Shown one piece after another: positions 24,971 through 32,240 of a stretch of DNA of 34,674 bases. The notes beneath the pieces are model-generated. The model saw only the letters and a list, made by a program, of their open reading frames with translations, was not told the origin of the DNA and ran no database searches. The translations under genes and the position numbers were made by a program. Within the stretch, counting starts at the first letter, position 1. Every line of letters starts with the position of its first letter. Source of the stretch: JAJTFW01 sp964534995 (GTDB lineage: Bacteria > Bacteroidota > Bacteroidia > AKYH767-A > OLB10); the NCBI GenBank assembly GCA_964534995.1, contig CAZHSC010000035.1, forward strand, positions 1-34,674, written 5' to 3'.

Positions 24971-25327
24971 ATGCTCCACCTCCGCAATATTGAAGAACTA
25001 AAATCAGAATGGCTCGAACTGCTAGAGCAACTCAATACACAGTTCGACAATGAACTCGACCTGCAGGGGATCATTTTTCTGATTGGCGTGCAGGAACTGG
25101 GACAGGGTGCCAGGCATTTTGCCAAGGATGAGAAACAGGACCTCATGCATATCGCTACCTGCAAGCTCTTGAGTCAGTTTGGCTATTATACCCTGCAAGG
25201 CCTCGACGAAGAGGGCTGGCCGCACTGGACCCTGGTGCAGAAATTGCCGCCCATGACGCTGGGAGAACAGGATTATCTGTTGAAGCAGGCGGTAATTGAT
25301 TATTTCAGGGAACAGGGGCTGTTCTGA
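24971..25327 (+). CDS. Conserved-looking small hypothetical protein
   Basis: 118 residues, soluble, rich in Leu, Glu and Gln, with no signal peptide or membrane helix. Visible landmarks are IIFLIGVQELGQGARHFAKDE in the first half and a Trp-containing GWPHWTLVQKLPPM before a helical C-terminus ending DYFREQGLF. The composition and codon use look like its neighbours, so I take it as a real gene. I do not recognise a family or function. It lies 56 bases after the CvpA-like gene and converges with the photolyase-related gene. Confidence 0.72.
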   Translation: MLHLRNIEELKSEWLELLEQLNTQFDNELDLQGIIFLIGVQELGQGARHFAKDEKQDLMHIATCKLLSQFGYYTLQGLDEEGWPHWTLVQKLPPMTLGEQDYLLKQAVIDYFREQGLF

Positions 25328-25344
25328 TCACCGGAAGTACGATA

Positions 25345-25383
25345 TCTTAAATTTTAAAGACGATAAGTTTTAAGAATTTTTTT
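25345..25383 (+). terminator. AT-rich stem and T-run between convergent genes
   Basis: TCTTAAA (25345-25351) and TTTAAGA (25369-25375) form a perfect 7-base stem followed by ATTTTTTT. It begins 18 bases after the stop of the small hypothetical gene and overlaps the end of the opposing photolyase-related gene. The stem is AT-only, so efficiency is uncertain. Confidence 0.4.
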
Positions 25384-26875
25384 ACCCTATTATATTATAC
25401 CGGCTCCGGATATTCTTCATAAACCCTTCCGCATTTTCGAGATGCATATTTTGTTTAGCACTGTCCATTTTATCAAAAGATTTCATCAGCATATTTAAGC
25501 GCGGGTTTTGCAGGAAAAAGGAGTGGTGCCGGTTCAGAAAGCTCCAGAAAAGTCCGTCCCATATTTTTTGCCAGTTACCTTTAGGGTAATTACTCATTTT
25601 GTTTAAATAATTGCTTCCGGAGATGTAAGGTTTTGTCGACATCAGACCTCCGTCAGCAAATTGGCTCATGCCGTATACATTGGGTACCATGACCCAGTCG
25701 TAGGCATCGATGTACATTTCCATGAACCACTGATACACATCATCCGGATGTATTTCGCAAAGCACCATGATATTGCCCAGCACCATCAGTCGTTCGATGT
25801 GGTGATTATAAGCGGTATTCAGCAGCTTTTTAATGGTGACATCCACCGGGAGGAGCCCGGTGCTTCCATCGTAAAATGAAGCGGGAAGCCTGTTCGTGAA
25901 ATTCCAGAAGTTACGTGTTCTTTGCGCCCCGCCTTTCAGGAGATAAACAGCCCTTATAAATTCCCTCCAGCCCAGTATTTGTCTTATAAAACCTTCTAAG
26001 CTGTTGATAGGGATATCCTGCCTGCTTGCGTATGCTATCGCTTTGCTGATGACAAGGGCTGGGTTCAGTAAGCCCACATTCAGGAGAGGGGAAAGTAACG
26101 CGTGATGCAGTGTGCTTTCCTCCGCGATGATGGCATCTTCGTATTTACCGAAGTCATGGAACCGCCTTTCCAGGAAATCCTGCAACCAACTTTCCGCTTC
26201 CCGGTAGTTGGATGGATATTTGAAGCGTGTTTGGCCGTAATTGTCTGTAAAGTTTTTTTCAACGTATGTATTCGCCTCCGTATCAAACCCGTTTTCCGGA
26301 AGTTTTATCACCGTAGGAGGCACTTTATTTGCCGGGTACTTTAAACGGTTTTCCGCATCGAATGTCCAGTGGCTTCCAAGCGGATGTAGGTCATCATCCA
26401 CGAGAATTTTCCTTTTTTTGCGTTGCTCTTTGTAGAATTCAGTTTGATTGAGGCGCCTTTTATTTTGAAAAGCTTCCAGGATCTCTTTCCTTGTGTTGAT
26501 GAATAGCAGGGATTCATACTCGTGGATCTTAAGTTTTAATGCGGCGCAGGACCGCCGTATTCTCTGTTCCAGCCAGTCATCGCATACATCGCAAACGTGG
26601 ATTTCAGTAACGCCTGAATTTGCCAGGCTGGCTAATAATTTTCTTATATCACACAGTTCACCCAGGGCATCTACGTAAATTACCCGATAGCCCTTTTTGT
26701 TCAGGTAATCCTCATAAAATTTCATGGTTGACCTGTGAAAGGCGATTTTTTGTTTGTGGAATTTGTACTGCCGGAAGAAAAGATATTCCTCTATGATATA
26801 AACATCTCTGTTGGGAGCGATACATGGATTATTCTCAAATAACTGATGCGGGAATACCAGACTGGCTTGTTTCAT
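25382..26875 (-). CDS. Cryptochrome/photolyase-family protein (deoxyribodipyrimidine photolyase-related), Fe-S ligands absent
   Basis: 497 residues of the COG3046-like FeS-BCP / prokaryotic (6-4) photolyase group. The N-terminal antenna domain begins SLVFPHQLFENNPCI and has KQKIAFHRSTMKFYEDYL. The FAD domain shows GFIRQILGWREFIRAVYLLKG, HHIERLMVLGNIMVLCEIHPDDVYQWFMEMYIDAYDWVMVPNVYGMSQFADGG and KPYISGSNYLNKMSNY, strong family matches. In characterised members four cysteines hold a 4Fe-4S cluster; here the C-terminal half has only one cysteine (in VLCEIHP) and the usual CxxC loop after MSNY is shortened to PKGNWQKIWDG. FAD binding and photorepair or light sensing remain plausible but unproven. 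It is 193 bases downstream of the SDR gene on the same strand. Confidence 0.88.
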   Translation of the reverse strand: MKQASLVFPHQLFENNPCIAPNRDVYIIEEYLFFRQYKFHKQKIAFHRSTMKFYEDYLNKKGYRVIYVDALGELCDIRKLLASLANSGVTEIHVCDVCDDWLEQRIRRSCAALKLKIHEYESLLFINTRKEILEAFQNKRRLNQTEFYKEQRKKRKILVDDDLHPLGSHWTFDAENRLKYPANKVPPTVIKLPENGFDTEANTYVEKNFTDNYGQTRFKYPSNYREAESWLQDFLERRFHDFGKYEDAIIAEESTLHHALLSPLLNVGLLNPALVISKAIAYASRQDIPINSLEGFIRQILGWREFIRAVYLLKGGAQRTRNFWNFTNRLPASFYDGSTGLLPVDVTIKKLLNTAYNHHIERLMVLGNIMVLCEIHPDDVYQWFMEMYIDAYDWVMVPNVYGMSQFADGGLMSTKPYISGSNYLNKMSNYPKGNWQKIWDGLFWSFLNRHHSFFLQNPRLNMLMKSFDKMDSAKQNMHLENAEGFMKNIRSRYNIIG

Positions 26876-27068
26876 TTTATCACTTGCATTAAATGGATTG
26901 TTTTTTATTGACCTGTTTAGCCGGGAACCACTGATGAAGCATTAATCATATTGATTTCCTTGATGATTTGCGTCCCTCACCCGCATCCTGGCCCTGAGCT
27001 TCACGGGTACCTGGCCATTCCCCTGAAATCAATTCTTTTCCAGGATTCAATCGTTGTGCTTTAAGAAA
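26876..27068. other. Noncoding spacer between SDR and photolyase-related genes
   Basis: 193 bases. I found no open frame of note, no TAnnTTTG promoter pair and no terminator. Whether the photolyase-related gene depends on transcription from the SDR gene cannot be settled from sequence. Confidence 0.4.
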
Positions 27069-27749
27069 TTATAAGGTGGAGATGCCTCCGTCAACATGCA
27101 GTATCTGTCCTGTGATCCACGAAGACTTAGGGCCTAATAAAAATGCTGCCGTTTCTGCAATGTCTAAGGCATTTCCGATTCTTTTTAGGGGATGCCGCTG
27201 TGTATGTGCGGATATTTTTTCGGGACTGTTGAGCAGGAATTCCGCAAGTGGGGTTTGGGTCAGTGAGGGCGCTATACAGTTGACCCTGATGTTTGGGGCA
27301 AACTCGGCTGCCAGTGCTTTTGTGAGTCCTTCCACTGCGCCTTTGTTGGCGCTGACCAATGCATGAAAGGAGAAACCCTTTTGCACAGCAACTGTTGATA
27401 TCAGGACAATGGAAGCAATTCCGCCGGCCTTCAAGCGGGGCAGTACAGCCTGAATGCACTTCACGGCACCCAGCAGTTGTAAGGTATAGTCTTCCAAAAA
27501 TAATTCGGGGGAAATTCTGTGAAAAGGTTTCAGGATAATAGATCCGGGACAATAGCAGATGCCATCGAGGGTATCCGGCAGTGCCGAACAGTCTAAGCTA
27601 TCCCGTACATCATAGGAGAAATAGTGTATGTTGGAGGATGCGGTCTTGTTTTTGTGGTAGGTTGCGTACACTTCGTGCTCACCGGCTAACAGTTCTGCCA
27701 GGGCTTTTCCCGTTCCTGATGAAGCGCCGATGATCAGATAATTTGACAT
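27069..27749 (-). CDS. SDR-family oxidoreductase lacking the catalytic Tyr
   Basis: 226 residues with a Rossmann fold. The dinucleotide-binding motif is GASSGTG (8-14), the catalytic Ser is Ser118 (VLISTVAV) and the Lys is Lys136 (SANKGAVEGL), but the position of the active-site Tyr is Val132, and the NNAG motif is replaced by YCPGS (66-70). The C-terminal PLKRIGNALDIAETAAFLL ... ITGQILHVDGG is standard for SDRs. I recall the same substitution in Bacteroidota relatives, so it seems a subfamily trait. The substrate is unknown. It precedes the photolyase-related gene on one strand, a pairing I associate with light or oxidative stress clusters in this phylum, as an inference. Confidence 0.9.
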   Translation of the reverse strand: MSNYLIIGASSGTGKALAELLAGEHEVYATYHKNKTASSNIHYFSYDVRDSLDCSALPDTLDGICYCPGSIILKPFHRISPELFLEDYTLQLLGAVKCIQAVLPRLKAGGIASIVLISTVAVQKGFSFHALVSANKGAVEGLTKALAAEFAPNIRVNCIAPSLTQTPLAEFLLNSPEKISAHTQRHPLKRIGNALDIAETAAFLLGPKSSWITGQILHVDGGISTL

Positions 27750-27760
27750 AGGGTGGTTAT

Positions 27761-27776
27761 TTTGTTAATGAACAAA
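27761..27776 (-). promoter_or_regulatory. Perfect inverted repeat just upstream of SDR gene
   Basis: TTTGTT (27761-27766), four bases, AACAAA (27771-27776): a perfect 6-4-6 palindrome 11 bases before the SDR ATG. Such a small palindrome at a gene start suits an operator. No regulator gene is nearby and I see no promoter boxes that fit around it. Confidence 0.35.
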
Positions 27777-27878
27777 TCAGGCTGCAAAAAGTTCCCTGAC
27801 CCCCATCATTTTAAGCGGCTTTGTATCAGGCGGAGCCATAAAATCCTCCCCCGGCAATGGTGTACCCGTCTTGTTTAG

Positions 27879-28361
27879 TCAGGAAAGCGTATAGATATAT
27901 TCTTCAATGACGGCTTGCCGGGCATTTGCATAATAGTGATCAACACCTGTCTTTATGAAACCACATTTCTCCAACACCTTTTGCGAGTTGATATTGTCAA
28001 AGGCTACCCTGCCCGTAAGCGGCCTGGTGTTTTCCAGGCTTAGAAATATTTTCAGGGCTTTTGTCGCGATGCCTTTGTTCCAAAGTTCTCTTTTTACCCG
28101 GTAGGTAATTTCCGGAACCTGATTCCGCTCAAACTTTGCTACACTGCCTGCAAGTACGTTATTCACAAAAATCGTGTACATATTTACCGACGCTTCCCGG
28201 AGCAGTTGGCTGTGTTTGTCAAGATATGCTTTTTTATCAGCGGGGTCTGTTGAAGTAAAGGCGGCCAGATGATTTGCCTCCTTATCCAGTTGAAAGAGGT
28301 ATAAGGACGCTAAATCACTGATGACTGTCCTGCGTAAAATAATATCAAGGTCTTTTATCAT
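27879..28361 (-). CDS. GNAT family N-acetyltransferase
   Basis: 160 residues of the RimJ/RimL-like acetyltransferase_3 type. It opens with LRRTVISDLASLYLFQLDKEAN, the strand-helix typical of this branch, and has the acetyl-CoA site region TYRVKRELWNKGIATKALKIFL followed by the classic NINSQKVLEKCGFIKTG. The acceptor (amino group of a protein, antibiotic or small molecule) cannot be told. It follows the NTF2-like gene by 49 bases on the same strand. Confidence 0.88.
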   Translation of the reverse strand: MIKDLDIILRRTVISDLASLYLFQLDKEANHLAAFTSTDPADKKAYLDKHSQLLREASVNMYTIFVNNVLAGSVAKFERNQVPEITYRVKRELWNKGIATKALKIFLSLENTRPLTGRVAFDNINSQKVLEKCGFIKTGVDHYYANARQAVIEEYIYTLS

Positions 28362-28410
28362 CCGGGTATTAATGAAACGGTTTCTGACTTAACACCGGGC
28401 GGCAAACAGC

Positions 28411-28857
28411 TTATTCAATTTGTGTCCATAACAGATTTATAATCTTCCATTCTCCATTGATTTTCCCTAAATGGATAAAGTCTTCGAACTTGAATTTATT
28501 TTGGGTGACCTTTACGGAGGCGATTTCATGGCTTATATCAAAAATTATCACTTCTGCCTGAAAAGGTTCACCGGGTTTTTCATCTTTAATTTTTATGGTC
28601 TTTGTGTAGTAAATTAGTTCTGAAAATCCCATATTGCTTAAGCGGTAATTGCCTTCTTTGTCTTTTCTTATTACTCTTTTGGCTAACTCCGGGTGTATGG
28701 CTTTCTCCATCCTTTCAACGTTATTGGTAAAGAGGCCTTCTATGTAATGTAAGGCCGTCTCTTTGATCATTAATGAATCATTTTTTACCTGTGCATGTAG
28801 ATGGCCGCTTGAGAGGATAACAGTTACACCCAGCAGTAATAAATGGGATGTTTTCAT
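28411..28857 (-). CDS. Secreted NTF2-like (putative lumazine-binding) family protein
   Basis: 148 residues from the ATG at 28857, which puts the signal peptide (MKTSHLLLLGVTVILSSGHLHA) at the N-terminus; an in-frame ATG 54 bases upstream is less likely. The mature part matches the Lumazine_bd_2 / SnoaL-like cone fold: ETALHYIEGLFTNNVERMEKAIHPEL at the start, then FDISHEIASVKVT and FIHLGKINGEWKIINLLW at the end. Periplasmic location is expected; no ligand or enzymatic residue can be named. It is first of a probable pair with the GNAT gene. Confidence 0.85.
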   Translation of the reverse strand: MKTSHLLLLGVTVILSSGHLHAQVKNDSLMIKETALHYIEGLFTNNVERMEKAIHPELAKRVIRKDKEGNYRLSNMGFSELIYYTKTIKIKDEKPGEPFQAEVIIFDISHEIASVKVTQNKFKFEDFIHLGKINGEWKIINLLWTQIE

Positions 28858-29124
28858 GATTACTATGATTATTATTTGTTTGACTTTGGTTTCTCTTGCT
28901 TCGGCGCTCATGCTGTTTGTTTTCTTCGAAACCGTGCACTTGCTTCTTCTTTAGGATGCATGATGCCTTCCTCCTGTATCTTTTTCAGGGAATTCTTGCT
29001 TTGACATCCCATCTGTAGCCGGTATCCGGTTACGGGCTCCACATGATTTCAATATATTACGCTTGTTACGCTTCATCACAGGTGGAATAAATCGTAAACC
29101 GGCAATTCTGTGTAATTTTGAAAT
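28858..29124. other. Intergenic region between NTF2-like gene and small hypothetical
   Basis: 267 bases without a supported gene. A hairpin with one mismatch (AGCC.GTA / TAC.GGCT, 29017-29038) is visible. TAATTTTG at 29113-29120 fits a -7 box and ends four bases before the next ATG. Confidence 0.35.
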
Positions 29125-29400
29125 ATGAAGGCCGGGCTTACTTTTGAGGAATGTGGACGATGTGGATACATCATTTATCAGGATGCGATAGGAATTTTGA
29201 AGTTATATTATGAGTTTGGCGATAAATATGTAGTTTGCGTTTTCGTACCCGATAGCGCGTCATGGACAAATGTAACGAAAAGGCCCCTTAACGGGCGCCT
29301 GCCGCTATTAACTTTTATCGCTATGGAGTTGGTAAGTACGAAGGCTCCCGGCTGTGCCTTTGAGATAAGTGAAAATTTTATAGAGTTTTGGCAGGCATGA
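29125..29400 (+). CDS. Small hypothetical protein
   Basis: 91 residues, soluble, unknown. It has an early CGRCGYIIY stretch and a mixed alpha/beta pattern (ILKLYYEFGDKYVVCVFVPD). The TAATTTTG box four bases before the ATG supports transcription, perhaps leaderless. I do not recognise a family, and codon use is less clearly coding than in the upstream region. Confidence 0.5.
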   Translation: MKAGLTFEECGRCGYIIYQDAIGILKLYYEFGDKYVVCVFVPDSASWTNVTKRPLNGRLPLLTFIAMELVSTKAPGCAFEISENFIEFWQA

Positions 29401-29496
29401 GACAACGGATGGCGCGCTTCGACATAGAGCCGGGATCGGGTATTTTTTTTATCTTTATTTTCCTTTTCCGGAACGCAATTAACCGAAAGCACAAAG

Positions 29497-29967
29497 ATGA
29501 TGGAAACTGCTTCAACAGACAACAAAGACGGGATGATAAAGAAGAGAATGCTGCAATTGAGTATGGCATTCTTTGTTTTCTCCCTGAGCCAGAAAAGTTA
29601 TTGTACCACGACCAGCTGCAGTGATTCCGTCATGGTTTTTCTATTGGGCTGGGCTGCTATCTTTACTACAGGCGCCGGCATTTGCTGGTTGGCCAATCCC
29701 CTGCTTTTTGCCGGATGGATGCTCCTAAAAAGAAATGTTAAATTGGCCATGTTTCTGAGTGTCATATCCACCTTACTCTCGCTTCTCTTTTTGACCTTCT
29801 CGTCCATAGTGGATAATGAGGGAGGAATATCCCATCCCATCATATCATATAAAGCGGGCTATTGGTTATGGCTTGCAAGCCATCTGAGCCTGCTGATTTG
29901 CACTTTTATACTGATGTACCGGTCCAATGTGAGAAATAAAACCGTGGCGAAGGTACGGCATTTTTGA
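29497..29967 (+). CDS. Small integral membrane protein of unknown function
   Basis: 156 residues with four hydrophobic segments, roughly 18-35 (possibly a signal anchor), 47-76, 83-104 and 122-141. Landmarks are SCSDSVMVFLLGWAAI, ICWLANPLLFAGWMLL and GYWLWLASHLSLLICTF. The start could also be ATG 29500 or 29533 (MIKKRMLQ), the latter giving a shorter cytoplasmic N-terminus. I recall similar orphan membrane proteins in Bacteroidota but cannot name a family. There is no close operon partner. Confidence 0.65.
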   Translation: MMETASTDNKDGMIKKRMLQLSMAFFVFSLSQKSYCTTTSCSDSVMVFLLGWAAIFTTGAGICWLANPLLFAGWMLLKRNVKLAMFLSVISTLLSLLFLTFSSIVDNEGGISHPIISYKAGYWLWLASHLSLLICTFILMYRSNVRNKTVAKVRHF

Positions 29968-30062
29968 CGGTACATTCAGGAGCAGGGATGAACAGGTTGC
30001 CCGTGAGGAAGAGGTAACAGAAAAACAAGTTTTATAGTTGTAAATTTCTTTGTTGTAATATC

Positions 30063-30359
30063 ATGAAAGGAATACGATACCGGTTCACCGCCGAAGTCTG
30101 GAAATACGATGGTCCTGCTGCCTGGTATTTTGTATCCTTACCTTTGGCTTATACCGCAGAGATCAGAAAATTCGCTGGTAAGGAGGAGGAAGGGTGGGGC
30201 AGACTAAAGGCCACTGCCAAAACAGGAACTTCTGAATGGAGAACCGCCATCTGGTATGATTCAAAGAAGGCAACCTACCTTCTGCCATTGAAAGCGGAGA
30301 TACGCGGGAAAAATAACATACAGGCCGGAGACCTGGTGGAAATGGAAGTTTGGGTGTAA
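30063..30359 (+). CDS. DUF1905 domain-containing protein
   Basis: 98 residues, the usual DUF1905 length. The family pattern is plain: YRFTAEVWKYDGPAAWYFVSLP at the start, GWGRLKATAKTGTSEWRTAIWYDSK in the middle and YLLPLKAEIRGKNNIQAGD at the end. It is a compact beta-barrel-like domain, sometimes fused to bacteriocin-protection YdeI/OmpD-associated domains; here it is alone. Function unknown. It converges with the VIT1-type transporter gene. Confidence 0.9.
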   Translation: MKGIRYRFTAEVWKYDGPAAWYFVSLPLAYTAEIRKFAGKEEEGWGRLKATAKTGTSEWRTAIWYDSKKATYLLPLKAEIRGKNNIQAGDLVEMEVWV

Positions 30360-30440
30360 TGGATGCAAGCTGCTGCTTTTTACTTTACGTATTTTTCAAT
30401 GACCGGGGTGGGTCCTGCAGTATAATGCCTCCCTTTTCTT

Positions 30441-30566
30441 TTACAGCAACCGTTTAAACCGTAAACCCGTAATCATTACGATGACTCCTGCCATCAGGAA
30501 AAAGAGGAATAAGTGTTTTGCCAATAAATAGAAATGTACTGAGTTGCTCTTGTTTGCTTTAACAGA
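30441..30566 (-). other. Open membrane-segment frame directly after VIT1 stop, no start codon
   Basis: Continuing in the frame of the transporter past its TAA, 41 codons stay open and encode a hydrophobic helix with a basic end (FYLLAKHLFLFF ... LRFKRLL). No ATG or GTG precedes the helix; TTG at 30522-30524 is the only upstream option, and ATG at 30492-30494 is inside it. It may be a decayed or alternatively started small membrane protein, or chance. Confidence 0.25.
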
Positions 30567-31268
30567 TTATACATTGACACCAAAAATATATCCTACCACG
30601 GCCGATAATCCCATGGCAATGGTCCCCCAGATAACAATTCTGATGACTGCTTTGCTGATACTTGAGCCGCCTGTCTTTGCAGAAACAGCTCCAAGAATAA
30701 TGAGAGATAATATTGTAAAGCCGTAGAGGAAATATTCCATGGTTGAAACCGGGGCAAAAATTGTCACCATCAGGGGTAAAAGTCCACCGGCTGTAAATGC
30801 TGCACCTGAAGCCAGGGCTGCCTGTATGGGTTTTGCCTGACTTATTTCATTAATTCCTAATTCATCACGTATGTGGGTTCCCAGGGCATCCGCTTCAGTT
30901 AATTCTTTTGCAACCTGTAAGGCAGTTTCCTTTTTCAGCCCCCTTTTTTCATAAATCTGAGCCAGTATTTTCAATTCTTCTTCGGGCATTTTTTCAAGTT
31001 CCAGCCTTTCTCTTTCAATATCGGCTTTTTCAATGTCGGTTTGGGAACTTACCGAAACATATTCACCTGCTGCCATTGATAATGCTCCGGCTACCAACCC
31101 TGCTACAGTTGCTAAGAGAATGGGTTCTCTTGCCGTGCTGGCTGCAGCCACACCAATGGCAAGACTTGAAATTGAAATAATACCGTCATTGGCTCCAAGT
31201 ACGGCTGCCCTCAGCCAGTTACTTCGGTGTATGTAATGACTGTCTAAATAGTTGTCAATGGTTATCAT
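30567..31268 (-). CDS. VIT1/CCC1-family metal ion transporter
   Basis: 233 residues, usual length. The N-terminal family signature is DSHYIHRSNWLRAAVLGANDGIISISSLAIGVAAAS, followed by ALSMAAGEYVSVSSQTDIEKADIERE, whose acidic helices form the cytosolic metal-binding region, and three more hydrophobic segments to GYIFGVNV. Eukaryotic relatives move Fe2+ or Mn2+ into vacuoles; bacterial members probably export these metals. A strong Shine-Dalgarno (AAAGGAGGT) precedes the ATG, unusual in this phylum. It lies 27 bases after the methyltransferase stop and is likely cotranscribed with it. Confidence 0.93.
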   Translation of the reverse strand: MITIDNYLDSHYIHRSNWLRAAVLGANDGIISISSLAIGVAAASTAREPILLATVAGLVAGALSMAAGEYVSVSSQTDIEKADIERERLELEKMPEEELKILAQIYEKRGLKKETALQVAKELTEADALGTHIRDELGINEISQAKPIQAALASGAAFTAGGLLPLMVTIFAPVSTMEYFLYGFTILSLIILGAVSAKTGGSSISKAVIRIVIWGTIAMGLSAVVGYIFGVNV

Positions 31269-31273
31269 GTAGT

Positions 31274-31283
31274 AACCTCCTTT
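31274..31283 (-). promoter_or_regulatory. Strong Shine-Dalgarno before the VIT1-type gene
   Basis: AAAGGAGGTT on the minus strand, about six bases before the ATG at 31268. It is complementary to the 16S 3' end over at least eight bases, whereas most genes in this window show none. Confidence 0.7.
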
Positions 31284-31295
31284 GGCTGTACCATG

Positions 31296-31934
31296 TTATA
31301 AGCCGTTTTTCTTTTTCGCAATTAATATAGTGTGTATATCAAATGTTGTTTCTGATGTTTTGTACTCTACTTCGAAAGTTTCAATTTCGTCAAAGTTAAC
31401 TTTAATGAGCTGTGTTTTTAAAACAGCTGAATCATGAAACTGAAAGTAAACCCGTCCACCGCTGCCTGTTTTGAAATGAGATTGTTCAGGATCACCAGCT
31501 ACATAGCTCAAATACAGCAAACCGTTTTCGTTAAGCAGGTCATAAGCGCTTGAAATTAATCCGTTGCTTTCAACAGGTGACAGATATGGCAGACAAAATC
31601 CGCAGATGATCCCGTCATACTTATCATTGATGTGCCTTATCTGTCGGCTGTCCATAACCGCAAAACGGGCAGCCGGGTTATTTTTCTTTGCAAGTTCAAT
31701 CATGTTTGGCGCGATGTCAATCCCGAAAATGTCATAGTCCGGCCGTTGAGATAAAAGATATCTGGTGATATTTCCGGGTCCACAACCAATATCTAACAAT
31801 TTCGCTTTAGGTTTGGTGATGGCATTGCAGATATGGTCATAGGTACTATTATACACATCCATGTCCATAAACTTTTCCTGGTATAAGGCAGCAAGGTTGT
31901 TCCAGGTGTCAAAAGTTTCTTTATATCGGTCCAT
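31296..31934 (-). CDS. Class I SAM-dependent methyltransferase
   Basis: 212 residues. Motif I is LLDIGCGPGN (46-55), followed by an acidic residue at the end of strand 2 (FGIDIAPNMIELAKKN) and a motif IV-like YDGIICGFCLPYLSP. The fold matches Methyltransf_25/11-type small-molecule methyltransferases; the acceptor is not predictable. A partial Shine-Dalgarno (AAAGGA) precedes the ATG. It is the first gene of a pair with the VIT1-type transporter. Confidence 0.92.
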   Translation of the reverse strand: MDRYKETFDTWNNLAALYQEKFMDMDVYNSTYDHICNAITKPKAKLLDIGCGPGNITRYLLSQRPDYDIFGIDIAPNMIELAKKNNPAARFAVMDSRQIRHINDKYDGIICGFCLPYLSPVESNGLISSAYDLLNENGLLYLSYVAGDPEQSHFKTGSGGRVYFQFHDSAVLKTQLIKVNFDEIETFEVEYKTSETTFDIHTILIAKKKNGL

Positions 31935-32240
31935 TTTGTTGTCCTTTAATATCTTAAATTAAATGCAAATTGGTGCACTTCGGTTTGACGACATACACTT
32001 CCGCAGGTTTATTTCAGCTTTGTCTGGCAGGTATTTACTTTAACTGCTAATGGCATTTCCCCGTATGGGGGCAAGCTTGCAAAAGAGTGTGTAAAGCTTG
32101 GCGCATTGTATGTTATTGTAAGATGGCTGTTGGCAAGCAATGCGAAATTATTTTGTGGTAGATGATAGCTTTCGTTGTCATTGTACGCAATGCTTTATAC
32201 ATATTAAAACAGTACATGAATATGGTTTCAGGACATTGTT
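31935..32240. repeat. 306-base noncoding region with several inverted repeats
   Basis: No gene seen. Visible structure: CCCC-GTAT-GGGG (about 32055-32066), AAGCTT twice around a 14-base spacer (about 32073-32100), and CGCATTG / CAATGCG with about 31 bases between (about 32102-32146). The run could be a folded RNA leader or trailer between the LamG gene and the methyltransferase gene, or decayed repeat sequence. I see no attC-like or transposon-end consensus that can be defended. Confidence 0.35.
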
